Shown here piece after piece: positions 21,145-30,790 of a stretch of 64,000 nucleotides of DNA (its first letter is position 1; each line of letters opens with the position of its first letter). Origin of the DNA: Butyribacter intestini. Lineage in GTDB: Bacteria > Bacillota > Clostridia > Lachnospirales > Lachnospiraceae. Location of the stretch: assembly GCA_001414325.1 (NCBI GenBank), contig LLKB01000005.1, positions 1,363,033 to 1,427,032 of the forward strand, in the 5' to 3' direction. The position numbers and the translations under genes were made by a program. The notes under the pieces were generated by a model. It was not told the origin of the DNA and did not search any database. It worked only from the letters and a program-made list of their open reading frames with translations.

Positions 21145-21759
21145 TCATTTATATATCTTCGATGCAATATTCTTAAGCTTCACGGGTCCAAATTCACGGC
21201 TGTCACTGCTTTTTACTCTGTTATCTCCCATAACAAAGTATTCATCTTTGCCCAATTTAACCGGTTTTGAAGCGACTCCTGCATATCCCATCTTGTCTTT
21301 ACGATAGTTTTCCTTTAATATATCTCCGTTTATATAGATATCCTCACCTTTCACCTGGATAGTTTCACCCGGCATCCCTATTATCCTCTTGATATAATAC
21401 TCATCTTTTTTTCCCTCCGCCGCTGCTTTCGCCACATCGTCCTCGCCATTATCTTTTTTTACCATCTCTGATAACTGTGTCGCAAGTCTCTGTGTAAACT
21501 CAACAATATCTTCCTTATGTTTATGTCCATACGGATATATCGTGACAACATCAAAACGCTTTGGCTTCTGAAATTTATAAATTATCTTGTTTGCAATAAC
21601 ATTCTCTCCATCATAAAAATTATCATCCATGGAATGACCGTCTACCACCGTACGCTCAGCAGCATATGTATTTACAACATATGAACCTGTGATAGATATT
21701 GCAATAAGGAGTATAAATGATATAACAATCTTCATTGTTGCTTTTAAAAGTTTCTTCAT
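21145..21759 (-). CDS. lepB: Signal peptidase I
   Basis: Membrane-anchored serine protease that removes signal peptides from exported proteins. One N-terminal helix (residues ~8-28) precedes the catalytic domain. The nucleophile is the Ser of VDGHSMDDNF and the general base the Lys of YYIKRIIGMPGE. The terminal box is GDNRVKSSDSREFG. Length (204 residues) fits the Gram-positive SipS type. The ATG at 21759 follows AAGGTGGG at good distance; a longer reading from GTG lies inside that ribosome site and is rejected. Many exported proteins in this window depend on such an enzyme. Confidence 0.93.
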   Translation of the reverse strand: MKKLLKATMKIVISFILLIAISITGSYVVNTYAAERTVVDGHSMDDNFYDGENVIANKIIYKFQKPKRFDVVTIYPYGHKHKEDIVEFTQRLATQLSEMVKKDNGEDDVAKAAAEGKKDEYYIKRIIGMPGETIQVKGEDIYINGDILKENYRKDKMGYAGVASKPVKLGKDEYFVMGDNRVKSSDSREFGPVKLKNIASKIYK

Positions 21760-21925
21760 TGTTCGTCCCACCTTTTTTATTTGATGTAATGTTTATATAA
21801 TAACATTCATCAAATATAAAGTAAAGTGATATCAGATGGCAGGCAGTCTCGTTATAAGACTGACTGTTGATTATTTTTATATAGTTTTCTGTGTTTCGTC
21901 ACCACGACAAATTGGAATTTTCAAA

Positions 21926-22528
21926 TTAGTCTTTGCAAATAACCTTTGAATCTTCACCATCAATTACAATTCCCTGACGGTTGTTAATTGGGCATAGATT
22001 CAAATCCGAAAACTCAGTCATTATTTTCTCGGTAACTTTCTTAAATGGTGCTGTAAGATAATGCGGAAGAACATAGAAATCAATCAAATCAATCCCTGCA
22101 TCATCTTCTTGTGAGTAGTCCTCCGGCTTTTCATCCATTTGCTCGATATATTGGATGCTTGGAGCGCATATAATTGCGCCTGCCGACTCGCCGATCATCA
22201 ATTTTCCATTTGCCAATTCCTTTTTCAGCAGTCCATCAGTTCCCGTTTTACGGAGCTGGTCCATAAGAAAGAAAGAATTTCCGCCGGTAAAATATATCAC
22301 ATCTGCTTCTTCAAAAACAGACTGTATCGTTGAATAAGCCTCCGTTGAAATATCAATTTCAGTTACGATCGCTCCCAACTTTTTGAATAATTTTCGAGCC
22401 GAGCCGACATAACCGGTGTAGCCTTCACGCAGTGAAGCTGTTGGAATAAATGCGACTTTCTTATTTTCAATTTCTTCCTTTATCAGACTTCCTACACTTG
22501 AAAAGTGCGAACATAAAAATAATTTCAT
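21926..22528 (-). CDS. Peptidase E-like (S51 family) protein
   Basis: Cytoplasmic class I glutamine-amidotransferase-like fold of the dipeptidase E group, which cleaves Asp-X dipeptides. The nucleophile elbow GESAGAIICAPS carries the serine, and YFTGGNSFFLMDQL and a later IDFYVLPHYLTAPF segment match the family. The product is 200 residues, a little shorter than classical PepE. AAAGGAG lies seven bases before the ATG at 22528; the TTG one codon upstream is rejected. No operon partner is evident. Confidence 0.8.
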   Translation of the reverse strand: MKLFLCSHFSSVGSLIKEEIENKKVAFIPTASLREGYTGYVGSARKLFKKLGAIVTEIDISTEAYSTIQSVFEEADVIYFTGGNSFFLMDQLRKTGTDGLLKKELANGKLMIGESAGAIICAPSIQYIEQMDEKPEDYSQEDDAGIDLIDFYVLPHYLTAPFKKVTEKIMTEFSDLNLCPINNRQGIVIDGEDSKVICKD

Positions 22529-22678
22529 CAATATTCTCCTTTATAAATTTCGATTTGTTAAACTCCATGTATTTATTATACCTTGTATAAGCAAATTCTC
22601 ATATCCATTTTATGTCATATTTTTGCAATATTCTTTTGGCAGAATATTATCATCTCCATTTTTATCAACCATAACATT

Positions 22679-23818
22679 TCACATTCTCCAAATCTCATAC
22701 CCCTGTATTCTTGCCGAGTCATACACCGGATGCAATTTTTCCTCCAAAACCTTAATAAACGCTTCTCTGTCATTTTCGGCAATGTATAATTCTTCCATCG
22801 ACCACGGCATCACAAGATTATCTCTCTGACATTTCTTAAATTTGTCCATTATCTTTTCGCTGCTTTTTGCACTTTCATACATCATATATTGATTTTTTGC
22901 AAACAGTTCAAAATATTTCCACTGTGGCAGATTATTACTCTTGCTTGAATTAAGCGAACTATCCATAGGAAGTAAATTCCACAGTTCATCATTTGCCACA
23001 AACGACCACGGCACAAAATGATCTATATCAAAATCATCTAATCCAAGCAATTTTTCAGAATATATATCATATACGGGTTTTGTCTCGATTATAGTATTCC
23101 ACAAATTTCTTACATATCTTAATTTTCTCTGTTTATTATTTTCAGGAACAAGTTTATAGATTATCCCCGGTACACCAGGATTTCTCCCTTGCAAATACCG
23201 TACTTTTTTCACTTCTATCCAGCCTGAAATCGTGACAAAATTGTCCATGAAAAAATTCTGCCATTCCTCATTGATAACGACACGCTTTTTCAAGCCTGCT
23301 CCATTCGTTATCTGATATGGAATACATTCTTTCTTATTTAACTGCTCAATATAAGCTATCAATCTCTTTTTTTGATCCCATATCCTGTCATTTCCTTTAA
23401 CTTCGTGCATAAACGGAGACAGCATACGATAAGGCACATTCTTCGTCAACTGGTCTTTTTCACCATGCAGCTCCCTGTCATTTTCTTTAACAGCCAATAT
23501 AATCGTATCTCTGTCCGCATCATTTGGAATATTTGTCAACTGCGACAATTTGATAACCGCTCTTTCCAAACTATTCATTATTTTTCCCGAAGCATTTTTA
23601 GGACCGAGATGCAGATGATATTCAACAACAGAATACCACGCATCTGCTATCATCTGATTTATAAGGTCATCAAAGACAATTTCTGTCTTTCCAAGCGAAA
23701 ATAATTTTAACAATGCATCAAGCCAATAGAATTTATAACATTCTGTCGTATCGTCAAGCATATGTATGAAGCTGTCTATATTCAAGTCATTTTTATATTT
23801 TAAATGCTGTATATCCAA
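22679..23818 (-). CDS. HNH endonuclease-domain protein
   Basis: Stand-alone protein with an HNH nuclease module near residues 262-305: FDIDHFVPWSF, then LWNLLPMDSSLNSSKSNN. This fits the HNH_4-type ββα-metal fold, with the first histidine in DHFVPW and the Asn near LNSSKSNN. The first 250 residues are not recognised. The start is TTG, with GAGGTGG six bases upstream, and a near-consensus promoter lies at 23867-23895. No methyltransferase or restriction partner is adjacent, so a defence or mobile-element role is only a guess. Its codon use looks more AT-rich than the flanking genes. Confidence 0.75.
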   Translation of the reverse strand: MDIQHLKYKNDLNIDSFIHMLDDTTECYKFYWLDALLKLFSLGKTEIVFDDLINQMIADAWYSVVEYHLHLGPKNASGKIMNSLERAVIKLSQLTNIPNDADRDTIILAVKENDRELHGEKDQLTKNVPYRMLSPFMHEVKGNDRIWDQKKRLIAYIEQLNKKECIPYQITNGAGLKKRVVINEEWQNFFMDNFVTISGWIEVKKVRYLQGRNPGVPGIIYKLVPENNKQRKLRYVRNLWNTIIETKPVYDIYSEKLLGLDDFDIDHFVPWSFVANDELWNLLPMDSSLNSSKSNNLPQWKYFELFAKNQYMMYESAKSSEKIMDKFKKCQRDNLVMPWSMEELYIAENDREAFIKVLEEKLHPVYDSARIQGYEIWRM

Positions 23819-23866
23819 ATTTTACCACCTCAAATATTAAAATTGGACAATATTTATCTATATGCT

Positions 23867-23895
23867 ATTATAGCATCATACTTATATGATTACAA
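23867..23895 (-). promoter_or_regulatory. Promoter of the HNH gene
   Basis: TATAAT (23867-23872) and TTGTAA (23890-23895) with a 17-base spacer on the minus strand, about 50 bases before the TTG start. Confidence 0.6.
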
Positions 23896-24063
23896 TTTAT
23901 ACCTATTATCTATTTTTCTTTTTAAAACAATCTAACCGCAAAAAATATATGGCAATATCCAAGTCTGCTCACTATTTTATTATATATTTTTATGTCAGAA
24001 TATCCTTTTTATTTCTCTTCCTGATTTTTCAACCAAACAGCATCCATCGCTTCCACTCTGTTC

Positions 24064-25512
24064 TTATCCTCTCCGCACCAACACATTCAGCCACTTTTCC
24101 TCTCCTCTGCCTACTCTCACATCCGATGTTATCCACTGTTCTTCAAGAGCTGCTCCATCTGTTTTTTTTATCAATTCTTTGAATGTTTCTTCGGTCATAT
24201 CGGTAAAATATCTGCCGTTACGCTCCCCCGAAAAATTTCCATACTTAAATGACGCATATATAATCCCGTTCGGTTTCAATGCTGTCGTCATTTTATTCAT
24301 AACATTTTCAAGTTCATCCTTTGTCAGATGAAGTATCGACGAGCACGCCCATATACCGTCATATTTTTCTTTTACATTAAGTTCAGTAAACATCATATTT
24401 TTGACGGAAATCCCCGTGTATTCACTCGCCCGCCTGCACATCTCTTTTGAACCGTCAACCGCATCCACCTTATAGCCGTTATCGAGAAAATATTTTGTGT
24501 CTCTGCCTGAACCGCATCCAAAATCAAGAATAAATGCCCCTTTATCCAGCTTCTCAATAAATTTTTTCTGAGTTTCCTCAAAATCCACCTGTAATGTACT
24601 TGCGACAAATTTATCCGCATTTAAGTTGTAATAATCAAGTGTATTATGCACATTATTTTTTTCTTTTACACAATCAAAATGGAAACTTTCGAGAATTTCA
24701 TTTGAAGCTGTCCTGTCAATTATCTGCTTTACCAGAGTTTCAAGTTTAGATTTTTTAGTATAATCCGCCGGAACAAAATATTTTATCCTGTTTTCTTCGA
24801 GCATATTAAAAACTTTTGTCTTGTCTTTTGTTTTTGAATCATAGACACCTATTGAATGTCCGCCGTTTATATTTACGAGCTTCATGCATGGAATATCCGT
24901 CTCGCTGTCGCCGATATAGACCATATTGCGAAACGGAACTCTGTATTCATTTGGCTTAAAGTAATCATTCACCCTTGAATCATTTACATCAAGTATTCCC
25001 TTTTCTATCCTGAACAAAAACTGCGTTTTATTGGTGTAATTTACCACCTGTGCAGGCCACACGGCGACCCCGCTCTCATCAAAATAAAACGAACTCGCAT
25101 AAATCTTTTTAAATTTGTCTGCAACTTCCGTGCCTTCTATCATCTCTTTTAATCCCGATGAAATAATATAGTGTTCAACCTTTACGCCCTTTTTTTCACC
25201 GTAATCATTTATCCTGTCAAACCATGTTGCCACACCCGGATAAAGTTTAACTTTTGCCCCGTCATTATGTAAAGTTTCTTTTGTAAAAAGAACTTTCCCC
25301 CTCGATTTCTCTGCCATCAGATACATATAAGCAAGATTTCTGTCCATCTCATTTTTTTCTGAAAGTTCGTTTGACTCTCTCCAAAAATCGTCAACCTCAT
25401 AATCAATCGACTGGATATAGCCCTGTGCCTGCATATCATCAGGCGACAGTGTCTTGTCAAAATCATAGCATATCGCCAAAACCGGATTATCTGTTTCATT
25501 TTCTTTTATCAT
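24064..25512 (-). CDS. HAD-family phosphatase fused to a SAM-dependent methyltransferase
   Basis: Two enzymes in one 482-residue chain. Residues 1-~270 are a HAD hydrolase: motif I CYDFDKTLS, motif II IISSGL, motif IV YIGDSETDIPCM. Residues ~295-482 are a class I methyltransferase: SAM loop ILDFGCGSGRDTKYFL, acidic loop VDAVDGS, and CSSILHLTKDEL before a C-terminal sheet. All key residues of both halves appear present. The ATG at 25512 has GGAGGAGAG six bases upstream; an extension to 25572 crosses the promoter and is rejected. Substrates are unknown. A linked dephosphorylation-methylation of one metabolite is the simplest inference. Confidence 0.8.
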   Translation of the reverse strand: MIKENETDNPVLAICYDFDKTLSPDDMQAQGYIQSIDYEVDDFWRESNELSEKNEMDRNLAYMYLMAEKSRGKVLFTKETLHNDGAKVKLYPGVATWFDRINDYGEKKGVKVEHYIISSGLKEMIEGTEVADKFKKIYASSFYFDESGVAVWPAQVVNYTNKTQFLFRIEKGILDVNDSRVNDYFKPNEYRVPFRNMVYIGDSETDIPCMKLVNINGGHSIGVYDSKTKDKTKVFNMLEENRIKYFVPADYTKKSKLETLVKQIIDRTASNEILESFHFDCVKEKNNVHNTLDYYNLNADKFVASTLQVDFEETQKKFIEKLDKGAFILDFGCGSGRDTKYFLDNGYKVDAVDGSKEMCRRASEYTGISVKNMMFTELNVKEKYDGIWACSSILHLTKDELENVMNKMTTALKPNGIIYASFKYGNFSGERNGRYFTDMTEETFKELIKKTDGAALEEQWITSDVRVGRGEEKWLNVLVRRG

Positions 25513-25558
25513 AAGCAACTCTCCTCCATCCTTCGCCCAAAACAATATTACTGGTTTT

Positions 25559-25594
25559 ATTATATGATGCAAGGGTCAAAATACCTTTTGACCC
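25559..25594 (-). promoter_or_regulatory. TATAAT box with adjacent perfect palindrome before the HAD-methyltransferase gene
   Basis: A -10 hexamer TATAAT lies at 25559-25564 (minus strand). Eight bases upstream is GGGTCAAAA-TACC-TTTTGACCC (25573-25594), which covers the -35 region. The palindrome could be an operator or the terminator stem of the glycerate kinase gene upstream; it lacks a good U-tract. Confidence 0.45.
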
Positions 25595-25660
25595 CAATAT
25601 CATTATATAATAATGCCTTTCACTTTACAACCACGCCCCTTACACACGCTAAATACAACT

Positions 25661-26800
25661 CTAATGTACCATAAAGTCTGCTGCCAATCTGAACACCTGC
25701 TCCGCCGTAAGTTCCATATTTTTTACGGCATTTTCCGTTCGCATTGCTTTTTCCAATGTTGTCGCTCCACGCACTATCGGGAAAAATGCATCTATTCCGT
25801 TTGCATTGCACAAAACCGCATCGTCAGATACACTCCCCGCAAACGCTATCACTTTTTTATTGTATTTCTTTGCCAGTCCTGCCACACCTATCGGTGCTTT
25901 CCCCATCACGGTCTGGCTGTCGAGCCGTCCCTCTCCCGTCACTACAATATCAGCCATTTTTATCTTTTCTTCCATATCGGTTGCCTGCATAATAAGTTCA
26001 ACTCCCGGTTTAAGTTCCGCATTTAGATATGAAAGAAATGCAAAACCAAGACCGCCAGCCGCACCTGCTCCCGCAATATCTTCACATGATACACCAAGTT
26101 TTTCCGCTGTTTTTTCTGCAAAATGTTTCATTGCCCTATCAATAACAGGCTTCATCTCATCGGTCACACCTTTCTGCGTACCAAATATATAGGTCGCACC
26201 GTTTTCACCGCACAGCGGATTATCAACATCACACACAACCTGAAATTTAACTTTTGAAATCAGAGGATTCACTTTATCATCAACAATCTTTTCTACTTTT
26301 CCAAGTGATGATGCACCAAGTCCTACATCTTTCCCGTTTTTATCAAGAAATTCATATCCAAGTGCCTTAAGCATACCAATACCGCCATCATTTGTCGCAC
26401 TTCCGCCTATTCCGATAATGATATTTTCTGCACCTCTTTTAATCGCATCAAAAATCATTTCACCGACACCAAAAGTCGTGGCGGCTAACGGATTTTTTTC
26501 ATGCACAAGTGTAATTCCTGCTGCCGAAGCCATCTCCATAACTGCCTTTTTGCTCCCGTCAAGCCATCCATAATAGCAATCTGTTTTTTCACCAAGAGGA
26601 CCGGTCACCGTAAGGCTTATCTTTTCGCCATCCATCCCATCGGTCAGTGCGTCTGTTGTCCCCTCTCCACCATCAGCAAGAGGACATACCAACACATCCG
26701 CATCAGGAACAGCCTTTAAAATCCCTTTTTTCGCTGCTTCGCCTGCCTGCATTGAAGTCATACTTCCCTTAAAAGAATCTATTGAAATCAGTATGTTCAT
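25661..26800 (-). CDS. Glycerate kinase (GlxK/GarK type)
   Basis: Phosphorylates D-glycerate with ATP, feeding glycerate from sugar-acid or serine breakdown into glycolysis; this GarK/GlxK family normally yields 2-phosphoglycerate. It has the typical start NILISIDSFKGSMTSMQA, and LADGGEGTTDAL, GIGGSATNDGG and GAGAAGGLGFAF match the family well. Length (379 residues) is normal. No catabolic partner genes are adjacent. A 9-bp inverted repeat (26920-26945) and a TATAAT-like box lie upstream and may belong to its promoter. Confidence 0.92.
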   Translation of the reverse strand: MNILISIDSFKGSMTSMQAGEAAKKGILKAVPDADVLVCPLADGGEGTTDALTDGMDGEKISLTVTGPLGEKTDCYYGWLDGSKKAVMEMASAAGITLVHEKNPLAATTFGVGEMIFDAIKRGAENIIIGIGGSATNDGGIGMLKALGYEFLDKNGKDVGLGASSLGKVEKIVDDKVNPLISKVKFQVVCDVDNPLCGENGATYIFGTQKGVTDEMKPVIDRAMKHFAEKTAEKLGVSCEDIAGAGAAGGLGFAFLSYLNAELKPGVELIMQATDMEEKIKMADIVVTGEGRLDSQTVMGKAPIGVAGLAKKYNKKVIAFAGSVSDDAVLCNANGIDAFFPIVRGATTLEKAMRTENAVKNMELTAEQVFRLAADFMVH

Positions 26801-26919
26801 TTTATTTTCCTATCTAAATCATTATCTGCAAAATCAATTTTATAATTTACTCAGCTGTTTTCTTTCAACAATATTATTATAACACCACTTTACAACTTTA
26901 TAAATTATACCCATGCTTC

Positions 26920-26945
26920 ATAAATGCTTATTTTATAGCATTTAT
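26920..26945. promoter_or_regulatory. Inverted repeat upstream of glycerate kinase
   Basis: ATAAATGCT and AGCATTTAT separated by eight bases, in the gap between the ABC ATPase gene and glycerate kinase. It could be an operator or an RNA hairpin; it has no strong U-tract. Confidence 0.3.
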
Positions 26946-27034
26946 CACGGATATTGATTTTATTTACTCTACCTGAATCTAATACTCTTTTTCTTAAACC
27001 TCCTCCCAGCATCATCTCGCATAAAACTAAACTT

Positions 27035-27718
27035 TTAATTACCCTCTATAATCACACCATCTTCAATTTTTATTACTCTGCTGCATTGCTCTGCCACCGT
27101 TAAATCATGAGTAACTATAATAATTGTTTTTCCTTGTTTATTCAAATCAATAAATACTTTCATAATTTCTCTGGTTGTCTCCGTATCCAAAGCTCCTGTC
27201 GGCTCATCAGCCAAAATCAGCGAAGGTTCGTTTACGATTGCTCTGGCAATCGCTACACGCTGCTTTTGTCCACCCGAAAGACTGTTAACAGGCTTGTCAG
27301 CAAAATTCTGCATCTGTACCATTTCAAGCATTTTTATAGCAATTTCCTTTCTCTCTTTTTTCCCTTTTTTCTTACCTCTTGCCGCAAAGTCCAGTGGAAT
27401 CATCACATTATCCAATGCAGTAAATTCTTCTATCAGCGCAAAGTCCTGCATCACCATACCGATTTTCTCGTTGCGAATATCCGCCATCTTTCCCTCTGAA
27501 AGCTTACCTATTACCATATCATCAATATAGTATTCTCCCGAATCGTAGCCATCAATACAGGCAAGAATATGTAATAAGGTAGATTTTCCGGCTCCGGATG
27601 TTCCAACAATCGCAACCATCTCCCCACTTTCTACTGTTAATGATATACCATGAAGTGCCTCAAAAGCATTGTTTTTGCCCTTATTATATGTTTTTATTAT
27701 TTTATCTAATTTAAGCAT
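27035..27718 (-). CDS. ABC transporter ATP-binding protein (MacB/LolD/BceA type)
   Basis: ATPase that powers the two FtsX-type permeases encoded just upstream. Walker A is [10 protein letters not shown], the Q-loop VMQDF, the signature LSGGQKQR and Walker [13 protein letters not shown], with the switch histidine in IVTHD. These features place it in the MacB/LolCDE/Bce group, which drives mechanotransmission rather than classical solute import. The ATG at 27718 follows GAGGA by five bases; a frame extension of four codons is rejected. Unusual nested hairpins (27731-27864) separate it from the permease gene. Confidence 0.9.
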   Translation of the reverse strand: MLKLDKIIKTYNKGKNNAFEALHGISLTVESGEMVAIVGTSGAGKSTLLHILACIDGYDSGEYYIDDMVIGKLSEGKMADIRNEKIGMVMQDFALIEEFTALDNVMIPLDFAARGKKKGKKERKEIAIKMLEMVQMQNFADKPVNSLSGGQKQRVAIARAIVNEPSLILADEPTGALDTETTREIMKVFIDLNKQGKTIIIVTHDLTVAEQCSRVIKIEDGVIIEGN

Positions 27719-27730
27719 TTTATTCCTCAT

Positions 27731-27864
27731 TTCTGAGCGATTTTATTACAAAGATGCGATGAGAAATTCGCGTATGCGATTTCTCATCTGCAATCATGGC
27801 TATTTGTTTTCGCTCAGAAGCAAATAACCATGTGAAAAATAAACACATCAGTGTTATTTTTCAC
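27731..27864. repeat. Cluster of nested and tandem inverted repeats
   Basis: Four perfect or near-perfect stems lie in 134 bases. TTCTGAGCGA (27731-27740) pairs with TCGCTCAGAA (27810-27819). It encloses GATGAGAAAT (27758-27767) paired with ATTTCTCATC (27779-27788). CATGG-C-TATTTG (27795-27806) pairs with CAAATA-A-CCATG (27821-27832). GTGAAAAATAA (27832-27842) pairs with TTATTTTTCAC (27854-27864), extending inward with one bulge. They sit between a permease gene and its ATPase gene. Confidence 0.7.
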
Positions 27865-27865
27865 A

Positions 27866-29179
27866 CTATTCTACCTCACTTAAAATGTCTTTTGCTGATT
27901 TCTTTCCAATCAACAAAAAAGACAGCACGATACTAAATACAATAAAAAACACTATCATCACTAAACAACCTAATAACTGCCAGCCTCCCAGAGCAAAAAC
28001 AGTTCTGTCCAGTGCACCCAACTTTTTACAAATACCAATGCAAAATATCGTAAACACAAATATTCCCATCTGCATCATAATTACACTTAATACATGAATA
28101 GACATACATTTTCTCCATGTCAACCCCAACATATAATAGATAGAATAATTATGCATATTTTGTCGTATCATAATTACCGTACTGCTAATAATAGACATCA
28201 TTGTAAGAATAATCATAGCAATTAGAATAGGAATTAATATATTCATCTGATTCATAATATATTCCATACTATTTTCTCTCATTTCTACCGATGTATGACG
28301 AAATACATACCTGCCATTAACCGCAAGATATTTTGAATTATACTCTTTTTCCTTCTTTGAAATCCCCTTATCATATTGTATAAAACATGGCCCTGATATG
28401 ATATACGGCCATATGCATTTTTCACCCTTTATCAAATTCTTTTGTTCAGTTGCAACATTAATTCGATTGTTATGTTCTATATCCCTCTTTGATACAAATA
28501 CGACTGCCCTTTCCTCCTCGTCCCTATTAAACGGATAATAATAATCCCTAAAATCAGAATATTCTCCATAATGTTTTGTACGCATAATTGTGCTCGCTCC
28601 ATCTGCAAGAATTCCTACAACCTTAGCCTTAACCTGTTTTGACAGCTTGTACTTCCTCGAATCTTTTATTACATCAGATGTTGTAAGCGTTATAATATCT
28701 CCTACTTTATGACTATTCTCTTTCTGTGCCAGCACAATCTCAATCATATCAGTATCTGCATCCTCTATCCTAAGCCAGCGTCCTGTTTCCATCTCAGGAG
28801 TATATGCAGAGAGTAATTCATCATCATATCCAACGACAGGTGACCATGTGCCAAGCTCATTCTTTTTATTATCAATATCAAATGTCATCTGTATAGAATA
28901 TGAACTAACCATATGCGCTTTCTTTAAATATTTTTCCACATCAGATGACTCCGTAAAAGGAAGATATCTCTGCCCATTTCTCCCCAACAAATCAGTCATA
29001 TGCATATTCAGACCATCTCCACGAAAAAAACTTTCCAAAGGCTTGTATTTTTCATATCTGGAAAAAATTGCTGAAATAATGCTGACAATCATAATTAAAA
29101 CAATCATAGTCTGAATAAAAAACAGTATAGTCATAAGCTTATTTTTCTTTTGCTCATAAAGTGCATATTTTAGTTTCAT
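27866..29179 (-). CDS. FtsX-type ABC permease, second subunit
   Basis: 437 residues with the MacB/FtsX topology: one N-terminal helix (about 17-40), a large extracytoplasmic domain (about 45-310) and three C-terminal helices starting near residue 315 (ILIPILIAMIILTMMSIISS). It probably pairs with the upstream permease and the ATPase encoded downstream. GGAGG lies six bases before the ATG, which overlaps the previous gene's stop by four bases (ATGA). Such modules often confer resistance to, or export, peptides. The agr-like sensor genes upstream fit that, but the substrate is not shown. Confidence 0.8.
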   Translation of the reverse strand: MKLKYALYEQKKNKLMTILFFIQTMIVLIMIVSIISAIFSRYEKYKPLESFFRGDGLNMHMTDLLGRNGQRYLPFTESSDVEKYLKKAHMVSSYSIQMTFDIDNKKNELGTWSPVVGYDDELLSAYTPEMETGRWLRIEDADTDMIEIVLAQKENSHKVGDIITLTTSDVIKDSRKYKLSKQVKAKVVGILADGASTIMRTKHYGEYSDFRDYYYPFNRDEEERAVVFVSKRDIEHNNRINVATEQKNLIKGEKCIWPYIISGPCFIQYDKGISKKEKEYNSKYLAVNGRYVFRHTSVEMRENSMEYIMNQMNILIPILIAMIILTMMSIISSTVIMIRQNMHNYSIYYMLGLTWRKCMSIHVLSVIMMQMGIFVFTIFCIGICKKLGALDRTVFALGGWQLLGCLVMIVFFIVFSIVLSFLLIGKKSAKDILSEVE

Positions 29180-30393
29180 CGAACTCCTCCCTTTACATTC
29201 AACTTCATGTCTGTTTTCAAAGCATATATAATCATTAAAGTCAATACCAGCAAGGAAATCAAAAAATATACAGCAAACAATACAAAATAAATATAACTGC
29301 TGTAGCTACTGCTCATATATTCATAATACCCCGAAATTTTTTTCAATATTACATTTTCAAATAGCAAAACGCCAATAAAGTAAGCCGTAATAGTCAAAGC
29401 TGTACATTCTCCCAAGTACAATAATACAACTCTGCAAAAACTCAACCCACAAATCCTGTAAACCATGAGTGCCTGCTTTCTGCTGGAAAGAATATAACGA
29501 TACAAAACAGCAAAATTTATTGCAGAAACAAGTGTAATAAAAATAGTAACCATTATAATTGTGTTATACAGATATACCGCATCATCATCTGGAAGATTTG
29601 CCGCTGCTACAACAGCTTTATCCCCAAAAATTTTCTCAGTTTTTTCCACCACAATATCGTACTGCTCTTGTCTAATCGGTTTCTTAAAATTAAATACTAT
29701 TTCTCCGGTAAAAGGCGTCGTATCCTCCAAAGATGTAATTGGTATAACCGGTCTGTCAATATCAATGATTCCATAAGCAATAATTTTATAATCTTTTCCT
29801 TGAATATGTAGTATTTTCTTGTCCACAGCCATACGCTTACTGACAGGAGAGGACATTGTATTCCAATGTAAATAATCCCAACAAATAGCAACTTTTTCCC
29901 CTTTCCGATATTCTTCCTCCGTAAAATATCTTCCACTTTCCAACATAGCGTTATCTTCTACTTCTTTTTCAAATTCATCACTTTTAATAATCAATCCATC
30001 CTTTATAGAGAAGTTCATATGAAAGGGTAATTTGTCTACTATCGCTGTCGCTTCAATGTATTTCAATTTATCCGTATAAGAATTACTAAATTCCGCCACA
30101 TATTTCTTTAATAAATCCACCGTTACATAACTTTTTGCTGAATCAGCCGGCATAAAATAGCTTTCATCATCATTTAATTCATTATCTGATGTTTCATCAA
30201 AATCCCCTTGTAAAGTCAATACAATCTTTCTCTCATCTGACAAATCATACTGTTTTTTTAACTGATAGTTTTGATATAATCCATAAGAAAAATGAATCAT
30301 AATACACGAACAGATTATAGAAAAAAAAGATAAAATAAATATCAATTTCTTTTTTATGAAAAAGCTTTTTATATTAAACCAAATATATTTCAT
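29176..30393 (-). CDS. FtsX-type ABC permease, first subunit
   Basis: 405 residues with one N-terminal helix (about 18-38), a large external domain and three C-terminal helices from about residue 275 onward. The sequence resembles the next permease in layout but not closely in residues, so the transporter is probably a heterodimer. AGGAGGTG lies four bases before the ATG, and the 3' end overlaps the next start. It follows the AgrB-like remnant by 44 bases and probably shares its promoter. Confidence 0.8.
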   Translation of the reverse strand: MKYIWFNIKSFFIKKKLIFILSFFSIICSCIMIHFSYGLYQNYQLKKQYDLSDERKIVLTLQGDFDETSDNELNDDESYFMPADSAKSYVTVDLLKKYVAEFSNSYTDKLKYIEATAIVDKLPFHMNFSIKDGLIIKSDEFEKEVEDNAMLESGRYFTEEEYRKGEKVAICWDYLHWNTMSSPVSKRMAVDKKILHIQGKDYKIIAYGIIDIDRPVIPITSLEDTTPFTGEIVFNFKKPIRQEQYDIVVEKTEKIFGDKAVVAAANLPDDDAVYLYNTIIMVTIFITLVSAINFAVLYRYILSSRKQALMVYRICGLSFCRVVLLYLGECTALTITAYFIGVLLFENVILKKISGYYEYMSSSYSSYIYFVLFAVYFLISLLVLTLMIIYALKTDMKLNVKGGVR

Positions 30394-30437
30394 TCAGCAC
30401 CTCCTATTCAAATAAGGAGTGTCATTTATTATCTTTT

Positions 30438-30758
30438 TCATAACATTTTTCCTCCATTCAAACTATCACTTTGTAAATAATTTTTTAACTCTCCACAAAT
30501 TAACGATATCGCTATTGTAAATTGCGAAAAAATAATACTTTCCAAAAACAGAATATTATGAAACACTAAACTTAAAATTACTATTAAACATTCAAGTGCC
30601 AACACTACACTAGCTTTTTTACGATAATGAATGTGTTCAATTTCATCCAGTCGTTTATTAATAGTATCAATAGGTGCCAACAACAAAATCACAATGCTAC
30701 TCATTATAAATAATAATAGCAGACAAAATACACTTAATGATACATATTTCACAGTCAA
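30438..30758 (-). pseudogene. C-terminal remnant of an AgrB-like peptide-processing membrane protein
   Basis: Only ~106 residues. LLLAPIDTINKRLDEIEHIHYRKKAS with two following helices resembles the last half of AgrB (the 'AP-D-T-N-K-R ... YRKKS' stretch). Full AgrB is about 190-200 residues and needs a His and a Cys in its first half; both are missing. In the reading frame a stop lies 48 bases upstream and no ATG or ribosome site is found; only TTG or GTG could start it. No AgrD-like peptide gene lies next to it. It is probably a decayed gene, although a small helix-rich protein could still be made. Confidence 0.5.
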
Positions 30759-30790
30759 GAGTACAAGTATTATTGATTCTTGACTTATTC

